Below, piece by piece: positions 56,284-64,000 of a stretch of DNA of 64,000 bases (position 1 is the first letter of the stretch; each line of letters begins with the position of its first letter). The DNA comes from Piscinibacter sp047600445. GTDB taxonomy: Bacteria > Pseudomonadota > Gammaproteobacteria > Burkholderiales > Burkholderiaceae_C. Location: assembly GCF_047600445.1 (NCBI RefSeq), contig NZ_JASGKT010000002.1:1550001-1614000 (forward strand). The letters are read 5' to 3'. Both the position numbers and the translations under genes were made by a program. Under the pieces are notes generated by a model. That model had not been told where the DNA came from and ran no database searches. It saw only the letters and a program-made list of their open reading frames with translations.

Positions 56284-57744
56284 CTATCCGGCCGCGTCGC
56301 CGCTCAGGCGGCGGTACAGCGCGAGGTAGCCGCCGGCCGCGCCGTCCCACGAGAAGTCCTGCGCCATCGCGGTGGTCATCAGCTTGCGCCACAGCGCGGG
56401 CTGGGCATGGGCGCGCACCGCGCGCGCCAGCGCCGCTTCGAGCGCCGCCGGGCTCGCCTCGTCGAAGGTGAAGCCGGTGGCGCGGCCCTCGCGCAGCGCG
56501 GCCTCGTCGGCATCGACCACGGTGTCGGCCAGGCCGCCGACGCGCCGCACCACCGGCAGCGTGCCGTAGCGCAGGCCGTAGAGCTGCGTCAGCCCGCAGG
56601 GCTCGAAGCGCGAGGGCACGAGGATGGCGTCGGCGCCGGCGATCACGCGGTGCGCCAGCGCCTCGTCGTAGCCTATGCGCAGCGCCACGCGGCCGGGGTG
56701 CGCGTGGGCGGCCTGCGAGAACGCGGCTTCCAGCATGGGGTCGCCGCTGCCCTGCACCACCAGTTGCGCGCCCAGTTCCAGCAGCGCGGGCAGCGCGGCG
56801 AGCACGAGGTCGAGGCCTTTTTGCGCCGTCAGCCGGCTGACCACGCCGAACAGCGGCCCCGTCGCGTCGGCCGCCAGCCCCATCTCGGCGCGCAGCGCGG
56901 CCTTGTTGCGCGGCTTGTCGCGCGGGTCGCCGGCCGAGTAGCGCGCCGCGATGCCGCTGTCGCGGGCCGGGTCCCACACCGCGCCGTCGACGCCGTTGAG
57001 GATGCCGCTGACGTCACCGCCGCGGCCGCGGATCACGCCGTCCAGCCCGCAGCCGAACTCGTGCGTGCCGATCTCGCGCGCGTAGGTCGGGCTCACGGTG
57101 GTGATGCGGCGCGCGTACTTCAGCCCCGCCTTCATGAACGACAACTGGCCGTGGTACTCGACCCCGTGCGACTGCATGAAGTGCGGCGGCAGGCCGAGCT
57201 GCGCGAATGCGCCGGCCGGGAACAGGCCCTGGTAGGCCAGGTTGTGCACCGTGAACACCGTGGGCACCGTGTTGCCCGGGTGCGCGGCGAGGTAGGCGCA
57301 GGCCATCGCGGCGTGCCAGTCGTGCGCGTGCAGCAGCGTGGCCGGCCAGTCGCGGTCCAGGTCGCCGCCGGCCACGTGCGCCGCCATCCAGCCCAGCAGC
57401 GCGAAGCGTTGCAGGTTGTCGGGCCACTCGCCGCCGTCCTCGGCCTGGTAGGGGCCGCCGGCGCGCCGGTAGAGCCAGGGCGCGTCGACCACGTAGGCCG
57501 GCACGCCGCTGCCGGGCAGCGTGCCCAGGCGCAGCGCGACGCGGCCGGCGCCGAACAGCGGACCCAGCTCGACGATGGTCTTCGGCTGTTGCAGCACGTC
57601 GGCGATGGCCGGGTAGCCGGGCAGCAGCAGGCGCACGTCGGCGCCCTGGCGCCGCAGCGCCTGCGGCAGCGCGCCCATCACGTCGGCCAGCCCGCCGGTC
57701 TTGACCAGCGGGAAGACCTCCGCGGCAACCTGGAGCACGCGCAT
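56284..57744 (-). CDS. glgA: Glycogen synthase (ADP-glucose)
   Basis: A 486-residue GT5 glycosyltransferase that extends alpha-1,4-glucan from ADP-glucose. The N-terminal substrate motif KTGGLADVMGALP (15-27) and the C-terminal ADP-binding region (GVVSRLTAQKGLDLVL and ILVPSRFEPCGLTQLYGLRYGTLPVVRRVGGLADTV) are complete. It follows glgC by 3 bp (TGA GCG ATG). Confidence 0.95.
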   Translation of the reverse strand: MRVLQVAAEVFPLVKTGGLADVMGALPQALRRQGADVRLLLPGYPAIADVLQQPKTIVELGPLFGAGRVALRLGTLPGSGVPAYVVDAPWLYRRAGGPYQAEDGGEWPDNLQRFALLGWMAAHVAGGDLDRDWPATLLHAHDWHAAMACAYLAAHPGNTVPTVFTVHNLAYQGLFPAGAFAQLGLPPHFMQSHGVEYHGQLSFMKAGLKYARRITTVSPTYAREIGTHEFGCGLDGVIRGRGGDVSGILNGVDGAVWDPARDSGIAARYSAGDPRDKPRNKAALRAEMGLAADATGPLFGVVSRLTAQKGLDLVLAALPALLELGAQLVVQGSGDPMLEAAFSQAAHAHPGRVALRIGYDEALAHRVIAGADAILVPSRFEPCGLTQLYGLRYGTLPVVRRVGGLADTVVDADEAALREGRATGFTFDEASPAALEAALARAVRAHAQPALWRKLMTTAMAQDFSWDGAAGGYLALYRRLSGDAAG

Positions 57745-57747
57745 CGC

Positions 57748-59019
57748 TCAGACCTCCTCGAGCTGGCCCAGCATCTCGCGCGTCACCAGCGTGATGCCGG
57801 CGTCGCTGCGCACGAAGCGCGCGGCGTCGGCGTCGGCGTCCTCGCCGATCACCATGCCGTCGGGGATGCGGCAGCCGCGGTCGACCACCACGCGGTTCAG
57901 CCGCGCGCCGCGCCCCACCTGCACGCCGGGCAGCAGCACCGCCCAGTTGACGCTGGCATGGGAGTGCACGCGCACGCTGGAGAACAGCACCGAGCGGAAC
58001 ACGTGGCCCGAGACCAGGCAGCCGCCCGAGACCAGCGACTCGATCGCCATGCCGCGCCGGTCGTCCTGGTTGTGCACGAACTTGGCCGGCGGCAGTTGCG
58101 GCTGGTAGGTCCAGATCGGCCAGCGCGTGTCGTACAGGTTCAGCAGCGGGTCGGTGGCGGTGAGGTCGATGTTGGCGTCCCAGTAGGCGTCGATGGTGCC
58201 GACGTCGCGCCAGTACGGTTCCTCGTCGATGCGCGTGCCGACCGCGCTCAGCTCGAACGGGTGCGCCGCGGCGCGGCCGTTGCGCACCGCCGCCGGGATG
58301 ATGTCCTTGCCGAAGTCGTGGCTGGAGTTCGCGTCGGCGATGTCGCGCTCCAGCTCCTTGTAGAGGTAGCGCGCGTTGAAGATGTACACGCCCATGCTGG
58401 CCAGCGAGCGCTCCGGCTTGCCGGGCATGCCGGGCGGGTCGGCCGGCTTCTCGACGAAGTCGGTGATCAGGCCCTTGTCGTCCACCGCCATCACGCCGAA
58501 GGCCCGGGCCTCGGCGCGCGGCACCTCGATGCAGGCCACCGTGCAGTCGCGCCCCTTGGCGACATGGTCGGCCAGCATCAGCGCGTAGTTCATCTTGTAG
58601 ATGTGGTCGCCGGCCAGCACGATGATGTAGTCGGCGCCGTAGCTGGCGAGGATGTCCTGGTTCTGGTAGACCGCGTCGGCGGTGCCGCGGTACCAGCTCT
58701 CCTCGTCGACGCGCTGCTGCGCCGGCATCAGGTCGACGAACTCGTTCATCTCGCTCTTCAGGAACGCCCAGCCGCGCTGCAGGTGGCGCATCAGGCTGTG
58801 GCTCTTGTACTGCGTGATCACGCCGATGCGGCGGATGCCGGAGTTCAGGCAGTTCGACAGCGCGAAGTCGATGATGCGGAACTTGCCGCCGAAGTACACC
58901 GCCGGCTTGGCGCGCCTGTCGGTCAGGTTCTTCAGCCGGCTGCCGCGCCCGCCGGCCAGCACCAGCGCCACCGCGCGCTTGGGCAGATCGAGGCTGAGCG
59001 CCAGTTCGTTCGGCTTCAT
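57748..59019 (-). CDS. glgC: Glucose-1-phosphate adenylyltransferase (ADP-glucose pyrophosphorylase)
   Basis: A 423-residue enzyme making ADP-glucose, the committed step of glycogen synthesis. The nucleotide signature is VALVLAGGRGSRLKNLTDRRAKPAVYFGGKFRIIDFALSN (residues about 17-56), followed by the substrate segments WYRGTADAVYQN and VEKPADPP, and by a C-terminal left-handed beta-helix with allosteric sites. The ATG at 59019 follows GAGGAGA. It is divergent from glgP and co-transcribed with glgA. Confidence 0.95.
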   Translation of the reverse strand: MKPNELALSLDLPKRAVALVLAGGRGSRLKNLTDRRAKPAVYFGGKFRIIDFALSNCLNSGIRRIGVITQYKSHSLMRHLQRGWAFLKSEMNEFVDLMPAQQRVDEESWYRGTADAVYQNQDILASYGADYIIVLAGDHIYKMNYALMLADHVAKGRDCTVACIEVPRAEARAFGVMAVDDKGLITDFVEKPADPPGMPGKPERSLASMGVYIFNARYLYKELERDIADANSSHDFGKDIIPAAVRNGRAAAHPFELSAVGTRIDEEPYWRDVGTIDAYWDANIDLTATDPLLNLYDTRWPIWTYQPQLPPAKFVHNQDDRRGMAIESLVSGGCLVSGHVFRSVLFSSVRVHSHASVNWAVLLPGVQVGRGARLNRVVVDRGCRIPDGMVIGEDADADAARFVRSDAGITLVTREMLGQLEEV

Positions 59020-59173
59020 CGAATCGTCTCCTCGGGTCTCGTCGAAGGCCCACGGCATGGGGCGGCCCGATGATCGGCGATTTCGGCGGGCGCGGGCATG
59101 ACAACCATCACGCTCGGGGCCGCCGGACCGCCGCGCCGGCGCGACAGGCTCGAAACTTGCGTTTGCGCCTCGG

Positions 59174-59202
59174 TTGACGCCCTTCCGATGGGCATGGACA
59201 CT
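59174..59202 (+). promoter_or_regulatory. Possible sigma70 promoter for glgP-glgB-glgX
   Basis: TTGACG (59174-59179), 17 bp, then GACACT (59197-59202) stand just before the glgP start. The -35 is good and the -10 poor, so the call is tentative. The rest of the 214-bp glgC-glgP gap shows no other clear signal. Confidence 0.3.
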
Positions 59203-59233
59203 GCGCACCCCGCCGCAAGGCCTGAGGACTCTC

Positions 59234-61657
<2,424 letters not shown>

Positions 61658-61698
61658 TTCAGTCCGGGCGCCGACTGTCGACGGCTACCATCGCGGCG

Positions 61699-63884
<2,186 letters not shown>

Positions 63885-63888
<4 letters not shown>

Positions 63889-64000
63889 GCGCCGAACTTC
63901 AGCCCGGCCGCCCCTGGCCGCTAGGCGCGCACTGGGACGGCCGCGGCGTCAACATCGCGGTGTTCTCGGCGCATGCGCAGCGCATCGAGTTCTGCGTCTT
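63885..64000 (+). CDS. glgX: Glycogen debranching enzyme (5' end only)
   Basis: The first 38 codons of a gene cut by the window end. It begins with a GTG overlapping the glgB stop (GTGA). WPLGAHWDGRGVNIAVFSAHAQRIEFCVF is the N-terminal CBM48 start of GlgX/TreX-type isoamylases, which remove branches from phosphorylase-limited glycogen. The operon order glgP-glgB-glgX supports it. Confidence 0.82.

Overview
The window is about 70% GC, with dense, short-spaced genes, frequent ATGA/GTGA overlaps and strong G/C third-position bias. Gene content (rimP-nusA-infB-rbfA-truB, isocitrate lyase, a DUF3138-type outer-membrane protein, a full polyamine catabolic set, glycogen genes) points to a betaproteobacterium of the order Burkholderiales, probably the Rubrivivax/Leptothrix/Ideonella group. 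The assignment is an inference from gene content and style; no rRNA is present.

Layout. 1-9.7 kb: a truncated M48 metallopeptidase; a MepK-like endopeptidase facing an L,D-transpeptidase; a metY-acyl-CoA ligase-crotonase operon; an XRE regulator with a thioesterase; a CoA-binding protein; and aceA with its promoter, operator-like repeats and terminator. 9.9-30.6 kb: a polyamine/arginine-catabolism super-locus. It holds a class-III aminotransferase divergent from an agmatinase-type ureohydrolase, a hemerythrin, an Lrp regulator, an omega-amino-acid transaminase, puuB, puuD, puuA, spuC, a sigma54-type promoter, the putrescine ABC transporter potFGHI, a DUF3138 outer-membrane protein, a terminator, puuC, gabT, a second glutamine-synthetase-like ligase and a DMT transporter. 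30.5-36.6 kb (minus strand): dusA, a YXWGXW lipoprotein, two alpha/beta hydrolases, a wax-ester synthase/DGAT and another DMT transporter. A 274-bp MITE-like element sits between the hydrolases and the wax-ester synthase. 36.6-44.9 kb (minus strand): typA-truB-rbfA-infB-nusA-rimP with a good sigma70 promoter. 45-50.5 kb: fabI, glucokinase, an AdiA/LdcC-type decarboxylase and an NfeD-stomatin pair. 50.6-56.3 kb: an ImpA-family secreted metalloprotease, a TPR-GGDEF diguanylate cyclase, tRNA-Ser(GGA) and a small membrane coiled-coil protein. 56.3-64 kb: a glycogen locus, glgCA divergent from glgP-glgB-glgX (glgX cut by the window end).

Together the genes can take arginine to putrescine (decarboxylase plus ureohydrolase), import putrescine, and degrade it both by the gamma-glutamyl (Puu) route and by direct transamination to GABA and succinate semialdehyde. 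A succinate-semialdehyde dehydrogenase (gabD) is not seen here.

The least expected structure is the element at 33796-34069. It has 34-bp terminal inverted repeats (one mismatch), CTTGC direct repeats at both flanks, and two internal perfect long hairpins. Its right terminus supplies the stop codon of the wax-ester synthase gene. A second theme is GC-rich dispersed repeats that have become coding N-terminal extensions: one copy inside truB closely matches an intergenic copy before spuC, and a different hairpin-rich tract begins potH.
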